Of a stretch of 64,000 bases of DNA, positions 33,299-44,800 are shown piece by piece. The notes beneath the pieces are model-generated. The model was not told the DNA's origin and did no database searches. It saw only the letters and a list, made by a program, of their open reading frames with translations. Source of the stretch: Manihot esculenta (lineage: Eukaryota > Streptophyta > Magnoliopsida > Malpighiales > Euphorbiaceae); NCBI RefSeq assembly GCF_001659605.2, contig NC_035161.2:1963480-2027479 (forward strand), written 5' to 3'. Position 1 is the stretch's first letter, and every line of letters starts with the position of its first letter. A program made the translations under genes and the position numbers.

Positions 33299-35533
33299 TG
33301 TAACAGCCCGTAAATCGGACCGCTATCGGCGCTAGGATCCAAATCGGCTTAAGGCCGCCGGGACCCGTAGCAAGCCTAACATACATCCTGTGAACCTGTT
33401 TAATCCCATACATGATCAACGACATACATAAACATTAAAACTTTTCTTTTCATTCATGAACCAAACTCAACCTGTGCATGCATTAACATAGACATTAACA
33501 TTTACCCCACCATGGAGTCCTCATCAATACTCCAATGGGGTGCCATAATCATGCATTAAGTTTGGTAAAACATAAACATCAATAAAAGATCATGCATTCA
33601 TAAAGGGATTACATAGCTAGGGTCAAGCACACTTCTAAACCTCAATACCGTCATTACATTACATAATTCAACATTACATTACAACATCCATCATGTCCAC
33701 TACTAGCTATTACATAACAAAACTTTTACTCTATCCGACCTCTTGCTCTATCCTGTATCTGCAAACCTGGCGGTTAAGGGAATGGAGTGAGCTAAAAAGC
33801 CCAATGAGCAGAACCATAAAACATTTTAATTATTCATGCTTTCATGGAATGCATCATAGCACAGACATTTCACATCAAGGACGGACTTGTCACCAATAAC
33901 TCTCATTTCCTTAAACAATCATGCATTTGCCCGGACGCGTGGCATGTGCAGCCCGGGACTTCATAACATGGTGCCAGGACGCGTGGCATGGGCAGCTCTG
34001 GACTTCATAGGTTACATACTGAGAGCTAATGGGTCATCCAACATCCATCCACATCAACAGTAAAAATGCAATGCATCATATTCGTGATTACTAATATAAT
34101 ACAACCTACATAAACATGGCATTTATGATGCATGGATCATGCTAAACATTTTATTAAATTTAAAACATAGTTCTGTTCCACTCACCTCTGGCTGATGCTC
34201 TAAGGACTCTGAAGCAGCTAGCACTGCTGACCTCCTCGGTTCCTCGGGTCCGAACCTACATAGGTGGACTCAGATGAGGGACCAAACATACATAAACATA
34301 ACCCTAAAACATCCCCCAAAAACCCCCTAAAACACCTCAAAACAATCATAGAAAACATGCAAGAAATGGCAGGACAGGGCACTTTCGGCGGCAGGTTCAG
34401 CGGCCGAAAGTCCCTCCAGAGCCGAAAGTCAGGCAGGTTCGGCGGCACCTTCGGCGGCCGAAACTCCCAGACAGAGACGAAACTCATGCATGTTCGGCGG
34501 CACTTTCGGCGGCCGAAACTGCCCTCCAGAGACGAAAGTCCTCTTTCGGGGGCAGGCTTCGGCAGCCGAAGGCTGCCTCCACAAGCAGGTTCGACGGCCG
34601 AAAGTCCATTCGACGGCCGAAAGTCCATTCGACGGCCGAATCTGAGTTTCTCCAAAGTGGCAGAAACTCAACTCCAACATGCACAAACGCCTCCCAAACC
34701 TTTCAAACATGCATAAACCTGATCTACAACATGCATACTCAAGCAAACAAGCTCCTAGGGGCTTTAAACTATCTTAAACCCCAACTACAACACATCAAGC
34801 AACCACAAACATCATATATTGCCCAAAAAACTTAACATAACCCATAAAACCAACCAAAACCTAAACATGCATTTCTACCCCATAGATCAACTTAAAACTT
34901 GTTTAAAACATGCAGTGAGCTCAAGATCGGCCCTTACCTCTTGGAGATCGAGAGGAAAACGACCTAAACTTGGAAACCAAAGGAAAAGAGCTCCTGTGTC
35001 TTCCAAGCTTCAAAACTTGCTCAATGCTCAAAATCTTCAAAACAAAGTGAAAACTTGTGAAAATCGTGAAAGATTTGAAGGAAGAAACTCAAGATCGGTG
35101 AGGGACGGCGGAGAGCTCACCTTGGCCGAAAATGGGGAGAAGAGCTCGCCCATTTCGGCTAAGGGACCCCTTTATAGGTGGCTGGCCAGGCCACATTCGG
35201 GAGCCGAACGTGCCCCCGCATGCATGCCATGTTCGGCGGCCGAACATAAGGTTCGGCAGCCGAACCTGGACTTCCCTCACTCATGGTTTCGGGGGCCTAA
35301 GGCACACCCGAAACGCATGCACGTTCGGCGGCCGAACTTGAGGTTCGGCGGTCGAACCTGGGTCTTCCTCCAAGATTATTTTCATGCAAAAACTCATTCT
35401 TACTTGAGTAAAACCATAAAATACATTAAAACATTTTATGAAAACATGACTTTACCCCTTCTAGAGGTTTTCGACATCCGAGATCCCACCGGGCGGTAGG
35501 GATTCCGATACCGGAGTCTAGCCGGGTATTACA
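33299..35533 (-). repeat. 5' LTR of the chromovirus (right copy)
   Basis: TGTAACAGCCCG...GGGTATTACA as written on +. It is longer than its partner (23160-25310) by 84 bp, mainly three small repeat-type differences: an extra GACGCGTGGCATG...CTTCATA unit near 33930-33995, an extra TTCGACGGCCGAAAGTCCA unit near 34600-34635, and an extra motif near 35335-35355. An antisense TATAAA is at 35171-35176. Confidence 0.92.
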
Positions 35534-36266
35534 AGAATAAAAGGTTTCAGCCACTCATGGCTGAAACAAAACAAGAAAATAAAGAAAGGAAGAAGAAGAG
35601 ATTGTGCCACTTGCAATCCCGTATGTGTGTCCAATGGAGAGTAGAAAAAGCATGGGGAGGCTCCTTATGTGTCTTTTTATAGTTGAAAGTGTTGTTCTAG
35701 GTTCTTACTTGTTGTCCAAGTTGTTAAGTTGCTGCCCATGCCGCCCATATCTTGCATTGATGAGGTGGAGCCTCTCTTTTGAATTTTGAATTTTGAATGT
35801 GCAAGACTTGAGGTGGCATGTGTGACTTCTTTGGCTTCTTTGATAAGCTGAATTTGAATTTCAAATTTGAATGTGCATCTTCTAAAGATTTGGCTTCTTT
35901 AATAAGGAAAAGGATTCTTGAAGATCTTGAATTTCAAACTGCTCTGCAGACTGCACTTTCCTTATTTAGCACTTTTCTTATTTAGCACTTTCCTTAATGA
36001 GCTGAATCTTGAATTTGAATTTTGAATTCTCTTAAGGATTTGAAATTTGAATTTCAAATTACTTTCCTTATTTGGCTCTTTTCAAGTTGCACTTGGCATG
36101 CTTGCTCTCTTTTGCTCCATTTTAGACAGTTTTAGGGGCATTTTCATCAAATTGTCTCCTTACACCATTTTCTGTAGAATAAGATTAAAATCAGAAAATT
36201 AGGCAGAGAAAGTGTAAATTAACATCAATAATATCATGATAATATGGTCTAAATTATGCTCTATCA

Positions 36267-37065
36267 GTTGGCCTGGAGTATATCAAACGCCTTAGAATCT
36301 TTTTGTGATGCGAGACCAACACTCGTTCTTCTGGCATGGCTTATACCCACCTTGTGGCCTGGCATTAAATGCCTTAGAAGCTTTCCGGGACTAACACCCA
36401 GTTTGTCAACCTGACGTATACCTGCCTTGCGACCTGGCATCAAATGCTTTAGAATCTTTTTATGATGCGAAACTAACAGCCGGCCTTCTGGCCTAGCTTA
36501 TACTCGCCTTGCGGCCTGGCATTAAATGTCTTAGAAGCTTCCTAGGACTAATACCTAGTTAGTCGGCCTGTCGTGTTCGCCTAGCATCAAATGGCTTATT
36601 ATGTGGGACCCATGCTCGGATAGCCTTGTGACATTTTATGAATTTATTTCCAAGGACTAATACCTGGATTATATGCGGGACCTATGTCCGGATGGCCTTG
36701 TGGCCTTTTATGAATTTATTTCCGTGGACTAACGCCCGACTTATATGCGGGACCCATGCCCGGATGGCCTTGTAGTCTTTTATGAAATTATTTTCACGGA
36801 CCAACGCCCGTATTATGTGTGGGACTCATGTCTGAATGGCCTTGTGGCTGTTTTTTTTAATGTGTTTCCGTGGACCATCGCCCGAATTTTTGGCCTGGTG
36901 ATTGCCTTATGACCTGGCATGAGATGCCTTATTATGCGAGACCCATGCCCAGATGTCCATGTGGCCATTTTATGAATGTATTTCTACAGACCAACGCTCA
37001 GATTTTTGGCCTTTGTACTTGTCTCCTCGCTTTCATCCATCCAACATTTGACTTTCCTATCAAAA
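36267..37065. repeat. Tandem array, right part, with second ~65-bp family
   Basis: This continues the ~82-bp array of 21700-22332 (GTTGGCCTGGAG..., GCCTTAGAATCTTTTTGTGA). From about 36600 it passes into units like GGGACCCATGCCCGGATGGCC + TTGTGGCCTTTTATGAATTTATTTCC, repeated about six times with decay. Confidence 0.8.
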
Positions 37066-38900
37066 AAGAAGTTTGAAGAATGCATCTTAGTTTTATAACT
37101 TTTCCATAAATCACAAACATTTTTCTAAGGATAAAATAAAAGACTCAATCGTCTGACTTGATAGTTTTCAAGACTCGGAGTTTGACTCAGGAACTGGACA
37201 TTTGTGATATTCTCCTTATTGTCACCCCTATTAATGCTCGATTCTCCTGCAAATATATACCCCCAAAGGTTGTGGTTTCGAGAATTGTTACCTCGCGCTC
37301 TGATAACCTTGTGATGGTTTTATATAGGTAATTTGAATCAACCATCTTCTTCCCAATAAAACCGTTAGATGAGAAGTCACTCCATTTTGTGAGTTGGATA
37401 TTAATTATCTTTATAAATTCAATAATATTTATATTTATCTAACATGCTCATGCATCACTTATATTATATACCTAGTTGATATGTTAGGAGCATTCTCTAC
37501 TCTTTGTATTATTTTTTGTTTTGTGTTTACTGCCTTGGGATAAGTTGGAACTCTTATATGTATAGAGAGAGATGGATAGATGTGGATTCCCGAGGTAGGT
37601 AAGGCGCTATATTTCACTTACTACTGCAAAATGGTTTAAGCGAACGAATTAGATTGAGAGAGTCAAGATATGAGTTCAACTCCCAATATTTATTTTTGGA
37701 TGAGTGCGTGAGTAGCTCCAATTTATTCTCTTGTGCGAAGATTATGTAATTAATTAATTGATGCATTTTTATTAGTTGGATTGTATTAGTATTAGACAAT
37801 TACATGATTTATGATTATAATTAATATCCATGCTCATTGAGTAGAATGCTCATCCCTATTCAATTTTTTTTTTCAGATGACATGTGTATTTTTTTTAGAG
37901 TCAACCTGCAAATTCTTTCTCGCAGGATTTTGTATATTTTTATTATATTTTGATATTTGAAACTTTAATTCTAAAACTCTACTATGACTATTAAGGGTAT
38001 CCCTAGATCGTAGAAATCTTTATTTCAACTAATATATTCTTGTGATATTAGATTTATTTTAGATAGTTGAGCTCTCTATGGTATTACTATTATTGTTTTG
38101 ATTATTTGATAATGTTATAAATCGTGAGAGCGAGCTGAACTCTCCAAATTGTTGAGATTTATTCACATGCAAGTTGGTTGAGTTTTCTTTTTGATGCTAT
38201 GTTCAGTTTATGGTAAAATTCTGTTTGTTTTATTTTTTCATTTTTAACATTTTTTGTGAATTTTTTTTATAAAATGAAAAATAATAAGTTTATTATGGGT
38301 TTGAGGGCTTAAGCCGGCCAAAGTCCCGGTGCCGGTCCGACTCAAAATTGAGTCGCGACTAAATTTATTTTTATATAAAATTGATCTTATACTAAACACT
38401 TATATATTATATTTTATTTGTGGGGATTTTTGCCTATCTGCGAAAAAGAAAAATATAAATATGTATATCATGGCTTTCAAAAAAAAATATTTATATCATG
38501 GTTTGATTCCAAACGAAGCTAAAAATAGCCTCCCATGCCCACTTTAAACATCTTAATGTTTAAATATATTAATAATTTAACTTTTTTAGACCCGTATTTT
38601 ATCCATTTTCTACGCAAAAATCAATCAATTTAATTCATATATATATATATAAATAAATAGGGCATGCATGCATTTAGCAAAGGTTAGTTAATTGAGAAAA
38701 ATAAAGGAAAGAACCCTAATTTTTCTCAAGGAAGAAAAGAAAATTAGTGGTTGAAAATGGTTTTAATAGGAATTACCACATATTCTCAACTGCAAACTGA
38801 ATTGGGAATTCAAAAAATTTGTATCTAATAATTTCGTTCTCTTATTCTCACATTTGCCCATTTGACTTTTCTCTATATTCTCCTAAGAAGAACACATATC
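37066..38900. other. Intergenic, nothing recognised
   Basis: Mostly AT-rich. A GC-richer snippet at 38310-38345 (GCCGGCCAAAGTCCCGGTGC) has no partner. An AT dinucleotide run lies at about 38638-38655. Positions 38640-38960 probably include the promoter of the next gene. Confidence 0.5.
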
Positions 38901-38962
38901 TCTTGGGCCATCTCTATCCTTCTCTTGGTACCCATTTGGCCTCCACTGGAAACAATTCAAAG

Positions 38963-39509
38963 GTACATTTGAAATTTTAATTTTTTTTTTCTTCATTTAA
39001 TTTTCTACACCATGATTCAAATGAACTCCTTTATCTTGTTTAGCAAGATTCAAATATAAGATTTTCTTATAGAGATAGATATTCTAAATTTTTTTCTGTA
39101 AATTTCATCATAATTAGTGATTATAATAAAATCGCTATACATATCACGATTGTGTTCTGAAAATTTTCGTTAATATGTAGTCTCTCGTCATTACAGATTT
39201 ATTTCTTAGGTATGATTTCTTGTTCTCTTTATCATTTTCTACATTCTAAATTACCGAATTCTAACTTTCATTTATTAACGAAAACAATAACATTTTAGTG
39301 ATTTAGCTTCATAATTTGAAATTTTTTTCAATGAAATTAATATAATTTTTACTCGACAAACTTACCAATATGATTAGATCTAGCGGAAGGAGCTAAATGT
39401 CTCTTAAGCAAGGTCGATGAAAAAAAAAACATTCTCTAGGAGAGCTCGATACCATCTTACAAGTTTCATAATGTTTAAATGATTTATATAGTTTGAGTAT
39501 TTTGCACAG
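38963..39509 (+). other. Inferred 5'UTR intron of the CLCSPT protein gene
   Basis: AAAG|GTACAT at 38962/38963 is a possible donor after a C/T-rich, UTR-like stretch. TTTGCACAG|ATG at 39509/39510 is a clean acceptor exactly before the start codon. The intron is AT-rich with T runs. No transcript evidence is available. Confidence 0.45.
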
Positions 39510-39869
39510 ATGAAAATGTCTAACACAGTAGATGAGAAAGCCTCAAATATTGATGAGAAGCAACAGCACCTACATAAAACTTCAAACATAACTGTGCCTG
39601 AGCAACTGCCACTGCCAGATATAAACTTGGAAGCAATGTACAATAAGAAGAACAATGATTCATCATTAAATAATTCTCGAAAGCTGCAAAGGGCTTTGAC
39701 AAAACCAGCAAGAGAAAAGTGGAATTGCCTTTGCTCTCCTACCACACATGCAGGCTCTTTTAGGTGCAGATTCCATAGAACTCATGGCATGGTTCGTGGA
39801 CATTCTGTTGGCTCAAGTCTCTCTGAGTTAGCTTCTAAAAATCATCATTCCATTAGAGACCTGGCTTAG
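39510..39869 (+). CDS. Small plant-specific protein with CLCSPTTH...SFRC motif
   Basis: 119 aa. The N-terminal half is polar and low-complexity (Asn, Lys, Gln-rich). The C-terminal half holds the conserved part: RKLQRALTKPAREKWNCLCS (57-76), PTTHAGSFRCRFHR (77-90), then GMVRGHSVGSSLSELASK (93-110). Cys 73, 75 and 86 and Trp 71 stand out. This block is shared by a plant family often named serine-rich protein-like; I know no biochemical role for it. There is no signal peptide or membrane segment. Two close ATGs (39510, 39516) could serve as start; the first follows an apparent splice acceptor directly. The gene has no related neighbour. Confidence 0.75.
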   Translation: MKMSNTVDEKASNIDEKQQHLHKTSNITVPEQLPLPDINLEAMYNKKNNDSSLNNSRKLQRALTKPAREKWNCLCSPTTHAGSFRCRFHRTHGMVRGHSVGSSLSELASKNHHSIRDLA

Positions 39870-41039
39870 AATATATATAATTATTGTGATTAGCTGTGAA
39901 CCAGCTTTATTTTTAACTAATGGGTAATTTTTGTTTAAATTCGATTAATCATTAACTTGAAAAATGTAAAATAAAAGGGACTCGTATGTTTATGTCTCAG
40001 ATCCATAATGGATCTGATTTTAGCGATTTTTCCCTTCAATTCTCAATATGTATATGTATGTTGACGTTAACATCCATGGCATGATAATTAATTGCTTGGA
40101 ATTATTATTATATATAAATATATATCAAGGATTTATCCTAGCTCTTTCATTTATTTATTTTAATTGTTTTGATTTTTTTTTTTTTAAAAAATCGAGATTG
40201 GAGATTGGGGAATGGGATTGGGGGAGTTGAACCCACCTCCCAGATTTACTGATCTACACTTATCACCAGGTTAAACCTGTGAATACATAATTTTGCTTTT
40301 AACTGCTTATATTTCATAGAGTTGATTATACATTTCCCTTGGAGAAATTATATAATATATTTTTCTATTCGAAGAATTCTATAATTTTTATATAGAATTT
40401 CATCATGTTTTGTATTAAACTTGTTAGAAATCTGTCATTACCCAACAACAATGTATTAATGAATTATTTAAAATTATAAAATATAATAGATAAATTGAAA
40501 ATGGCAAAAAGTTTAGATACACCCTTGATTTACTAGTTGGAGATCAAATAAATCAATTTTCAATTTTTAGCTCAAATTTATCCAAATTATTGATTATCGA
40601 TCGATTTAAGTCAAAACTTATCAAAATATAGTGAGACGAACACGTTATTGAAAAAGCAATAAAAAATTGTTAATTATTTTAAATAATTATAATATTAAGT
40701 AAATAAACAATAAACAATAAATTTCAAGCTTCTTCTTACCCCTTATAATGCCAGTTCTGTAATAAAATCACCATGGAAATACTGGTTCTTTGGTGTGGCA
40801 CAAGAGAAAAGCACACTTTGAGGGAGCTATAAGATGTCTGTTGGAGCTAAGAATGAGGGATGCAAGTCTAGATTTCAATGATCTCATAGATCCTGGGAAG
40901 CCGAGTGGATTTCAATGTTGATATATTTTATATGAATACTTTAGAATTAATATCAAACCGGGTGAAAATATTTTTACTAATGAAGGATATAGTTTACTGT
41001 GAAGTGATGGATTGAACAATCTCTGTCTCCATCCACTTC
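39870..41039. other. Intergenic with one SINE
   Basis: The 3'UTR of the preceding gene is followed by AT-rich DNA. Apart from the SINE at about 40173-40285 nothing is recognised. Confidence 0.5.
40173..40285 (-). mobile_element. tRNA-derived SINE, antisense
   Basis: On the minus strand a box A-like TTAACCTGGTGATAAGTG and a box B-like GGTTCAACTCC are followed by CCCAATCCCATTCCCCAATC and an A-run (T-run at 40172-40185 on +). This is the usual SINE layout, with a sequence different from the SINE at 18613. A clean target duplication could not be read. Confidence 0.65.
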
Positions 41040-41420
41040 CACTTATTAAAATGGTCAATAGTTATAATCTCGAACTTTCTTAGTCCTGACGCTTTTGAAA
41101 ATAAAAAAAGAATGTTTAACCTCTACTGAAAAAATAGTCAGAGTCTCTTATTGCTAACTGCATTTTTCTCGATATTCGAGAGATGGTTGAATGGAGTTAA
41201 CATTTCTACCACTTTTAGATTAGCTCATCCGCATCTTGTATCATGGTTGGCCAATAAAATCCTTATTTGAAAGCCTTGCGAGCAATTGACTAAGCTTCTC
41301 ATGGCCTCCGCATAACCCTTCTTGAATCTTCTTGAACCCCTTTCAAGCCTTCTTCCTGAGTGATGCACTTGAGTTAGGGTTGTGAGACGAATCTCTTTGT
41401 ACAACCAACTATTGATCAAT
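41040..41420 (-). pseudogene. Gypsy integrase relic, antisense
   Basis: The reverse strand near 41330-41220 reads KIQEGLCGGHEKLSQLLARL then a DFIGQP segment, matching the integrase zinc-finger region of gypsy elements. Near 41090-41045 it reads KASGLRKFEIITIDHFNK, resembling the start of the catalytic core around its first Asp. Frames are broken between the two. Confidence 0.55.
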
Positions 41421-41474
41421 GTATATTTTAAAGATTTTCATATTACTTATTTTGCTTCCAAGCCATCTTTAAGG

Positions 41475-42590
41475 TGATGGACAACTCTAGAATTCAAAAT
41501 TTCGCTAACTCAACACGATTTTTCTAGCTGTACAGAGATAAGATCAGTTTCAGATTAGAGCAAATACAATTAGATTAGGATAAGGATAAGATAGAAGTAG
41601 TAGGATTTATTTTAAATTGAGAATTTTTATCTTTTTTTTGGAGGAAAAGCCTATATAAAAGTTGTCCAAGAATTAACCTAGCATCATATTTTCTTCTCTT
41701 CTTCTCATCTCTCAAATTCGGCCGCCTCCTTTGTTGTCCCCTTCTTCTTTTCTTTTTTTTTTTTTTAGTTTTTGCAATTTTATTATGGCCCTTAGAGGCT
41801 AAATAATTCTTTTCGGTTGAAGGTTAATCCAAAATTGAGATTTTATTTAAGTTGTGAGATTATGTATCTAAATTCTCTTTATCTTATTTCTATTTTCTAT
41901 TAAGTTATATTTCGAGAAACATCACCTCCATTGTTATCCTCTTAGAAATTCAAGAGGCCCATTGAATCTTTTGGGAAGACAGCCTATTGCTAATTAACTC
42001 AACTAAATCCGTAATTATTTAATTGGATTAATAACAAGTAGCAATTAACATATTTATGTTAAGAAATTAGTAGATTTGATTTAAATAATTCGCGTATTAT
42101 TATTGATCAAGTTTGGGTTCTTCTCTATTAAAACAGTTAAGTAATTAAATCTACACGCGTGTTGGGATTGTTATTTAACTAGTAATTAATTTAAGTGTGA
42201 AGCGGATTAATTTAATCAAAATGAAGAATTTGTGGGATTTACGTGTTTGACTATTATAACTAAACAATAGATAATAAAATGAATTATTTTTATAATCAAT
42301 GATCAACTGCCAAACCCTTCAATTTGATTACCTTCAACTAAATCTCACTATCTCAATTGCGATATTTGCTTATCTTTTAAGTTTTTTTTTTTGCTTGCCT
42401 AAGGCAAAATCAATTTTTTCAAACAAAAATTCCATTCTTCTCTCTTTTTGTTTTAAACCATTCTTCTTATTCAACTAGTTATCTAAATTAAACAGAGTTA
42501 AAGTTTCTGTGAGATCGATACTCACTTACCCTATCTACAAATTCATATTGAATCCAGAAAAGGGAGATAAGTTTTAATTGACAAATTCGA
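41475..42590 (+). repeat. 5' LTR-like region of the Athila/Tat-like element
   Basis: Lies directly before the primer site. It contains a TATA box (CCTATATAAAAG, about 41650-41661) followed by a transcript-start-like stretch. The end GACAAATTCGACACCGGTCA precedes the primer site. With no second LTR the borders are estimates. Confidence 0.5.
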
Positions 42591-42604
42591 CACCGGTCAA
42601 ATTT

Positions 42605-42618
42605 TAGCGCCGTTGCCG
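42605..42618 (+). other. Primer-binding site, tRNA-Asp type, mutated
   Basis: TAGCGCCGTTGCCG resembles the TGGCGCCGTTGCCGG primer site of Athila/Tat elements, complementary to tRNA-Asp. The second base is changed (G to A). Confidence 0.7.
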
Positions 42619-42647
42619 AAAACATTTAACAATTTGTTTTTATTTTT

Positions 42648-43460
42648 ATGATTAGGTCTGAAAATAGCAGAATTCAGTTTGATCTAGAAATCGAGAAGAC
42701 TGCAAAAAGATTGAGAAAAACAATCAAGTTGCAAAAACAGGCCAATTCAGAAGCCTCTCAACCATCTGCCCGATCCCCTCTATGCACCAAAGACACCTCG
42801 TCTTCAACACCAACCGAGCCTCCAATTGACACCAACTGAAGAGACACTTTGGCCGCAGCCGCTAAAGACCCCCATCGTCATCTAAAAGAGTTTTATGTGG
42901 TTTATTCAAATATGAGACCACAGTGTATAACTAATGAATAAATAAGGTTAGTAGCTTTTCCTTTACTTTGATCGAATCCGCTAAGGATTGGCTCTACTAT
43001 TTGCCTCTAGGTTCAATCACCACTTGGATGCAAATTAGAGACTTATTCTTAGACAGGTTTTTTCCAGCAACCAAAGTATCATCTATAAGAAAGGAAATAA
43101 GTGGAATCAAACAAAGAAAAAATGAAACTCTACATGAATATTGGGAACGTTATAAGAAATTAAGTGCAAGTTTTTCAAAACATGGAATCACTAAAAAACA
43201 ACTCAACCTTCACTTCTATAAAGGACTTTTACCATTAGAAAAGAGAATAATAGATACTGCTAGGGGAGGAGCCATTGCGGAAATGGAACCTGAAGAAGAT
43301 AAAACTTTAATCTTGAAATTGGCTGCCAACTCTAGATAATATGGCCGAGATGAGGACGTTCCTAGGAATGCGAATGAAGTAAGTATTGTATCTTTAGATT
43401 CTAAAATTTCACAACTTACTATAGCAATCCAACAGTTGGCTGCAGGAAATAATGTATGAA
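42648..43460 (+). pseudogene. Gag of the Athila/Tat-like element
   Basis: ATG at 42648 opens a short polar segment (to 42839). After stops, the retrotransposon gag core follows (42968-43339: IESAKDWLYYLPLGSITTWM, DLFLDRFFP, KQRKNETLHEYWERYKKLSA, QLNLHFYKGL). Several stops and shifts separate the parts, so it is a pseudogene. Confidence 0.75.
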
Positions 43461-44088
43461 CTTGTAGTATTGCAAACAAGCTGACCATCCCACAGATATG
43501 TGTCCTACCCTTCAGGAAGAGGTGCAACAGGTTTATAACATTGGAGGATTCAATGGACAACAAAAAAAGTATGACCCATTTTCAAGCACTCACAATTCGG
43601 GTGGAGAGGTTATCCAAACTTTAGCTATGGGAATAAACAACAGAATTTTTAGCCAAGAGCAAACTATCAAGCTCCAAAATCAGGTATGTCTCTAGAAGAC
43701 ATTATTTAATCCCTTGTTAATAGCACTCTTGCTTTTTAACAGGAAACAAAATCGAGCATATAGAATTTGAAGAATCAAAACGAGCCAACTTGCTACATCA
43801 ATGAGTAAGTTAAAATCTTAAGGAAAACTGCCCTCCCAAACCATGTCAAATTCGAAACAGAACGCAAGCGCAATTACGCTGCAAAGTGGGAAGGAGTTGG
43901 AATTTGCTAACCCGAAAAAGCTTGCCCAAGGCAGTACGACAGACTTGAAGGCAGAAGCAGAAATAGAAATTCTAGTAGAGAATTAGTCTCAAAAATCAGA
44001 GGTAGAACAGCCCCTAGTTTAGGTAATACGTCCTCCTTTTCCTGAAAGATTTGCTCAATCAAAAAGAGAAAAGGAAGAAAAAGAGATC

Positions 44089-44787
44089 TTGGAGATTTTT
44101 CTTAAAGTCCAGGTAAACATATCCCTTCTTGAAACTATAAAGCAAATACCCAGATACGCGAAATTTCTAAAAAACCTTTACACTAATAAAAGAAAATTGT
44201 ATGTGTACGAAAAGATTAAAGTAGAAAAGAATGTATTAGCTGTACTTCAAAGAAAGTTTTCACAAAAATGTAAAGATAAATACATGTTTGCAATATCATG
44301 TAAAGTTGAAAATTTTGAAGTCAAGAAGGCAATGTGTGATTTAGGAGTTTCCATAAATATTATGTCTCTGTCAGTTTATTTGTTTTTGGATGCAGGTCCT
44401 TTAAAACAAGCAGAAATCACACTTCAACTCGCCGATAGATCAATAGTCTATCCTAAAGGCGAATTGGAAGATGTTTTGGTCCAAGTGGGAAAATTAATTT
44501 TTCCAGCAGATTTTTTTGTCTTGGATATGAAAGATGACAGTTCATCCAACTCAACAAATTTATTACTAGAAAGACCATTTCTTAACACAGTTAGAATGAA
44601 AATCGACGTGTATGAAGGCATGCTCACAATGGAGTTTGATGGAAAAGAAATAAAATTTAATGTCTACGATGCAATAAAACATTCTGATGATAATTTTTCT
44701 TTTTACAATATAGACATTATTAATCCTCTCGCTCAAGAAAAGAGAGAAGATCTACCTTTCTCCTTTTATAATTTTACAGCAAACTAA
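44089..44787 (+). pseudogene. Retropepsin-like protease of the Athila/Tat-like element
   Basis: A continuous frame of about 230 codons. It holds the linker KKLYTNKRK-like segment (KNLYTNKRKLYVYEK), the active-site block CDLGVSINIMSLSVY (usually DLGAS in this lineage, here DLGVS), then DFFVLDM and LLLERPFLNTVRMKIDVYEG, LTMEFDGKEIKFNVYDA. The upstream part is broken by many stops and the frame has no ATG of its own at 44089. Confidence 0.75.
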
Positions 44788-44800
44788 AAAAATAATTCAA

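Larger units (their letters stand above)
23160..35533 (-). mobile_element. Chromovirus-type Ty3/gypsy element (Tekay/Del-like), defective
   Basis: 12.4 kb with LTRs of 2151 bp (23160-25310) and 2235 bp (33299-35533). Target duplication is AGAAT (23155-23159 and 35534-35538), with a tRNA-Met primer site and polypurine tract. On the minus strand the order is gag, protease, RT, RNase H, integrase, chromodomain-like end, which is the chromovirus layout. The element carries a solo LTR in the protease/RT gap and a hAT MITE between RNase H and integrase. Every coding part has at least one break. The two LTRs look about 97 percent identical where I compared them (first 240 bp), so insertion is recent. 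Confidence 0.9.
22333..36266 (-). mobile_element. Solo LTR (outer) split by a chromovirus
   Basis: Read on the minus strand it starts TGATAGAGCATAATTTAGAC (from 36266) and ends ACTGACTGTCA (at 22333). These are TG...CA ends with GTTGA at 22328-22332 and GTTGG at 36267-36271 as the target duplication (4 of 5). With the inner element removed (23160-35533 plus one AGAAT) it is about 1.55 kb. It has no internal coding part and no second copy, hence a solo LTR. Lineage is uncertain; the ends resemble long dicot gypsy LTRs of the Tat/Athila group. Confidence 0.7.
41475..44800 (+). mobile_element. Truncated Athila/Tat-like gypsy element: LTR, gag, protease only
   Basis: The order is LTR-like region, tRNA-Asp-type primer site, gag and protease on +. 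No RT, RNase H, integrase or 3' LTR follows before AT-rich DNA at 44800. The left LTR end is approximate. Confidence 0.65.

Noticed and set aside
38310..38345. GC-rich snippet with GCCGGC, considered as a small regulatory or SINE-like element
   Set aside because: No ends, no partner copy and no known motif.
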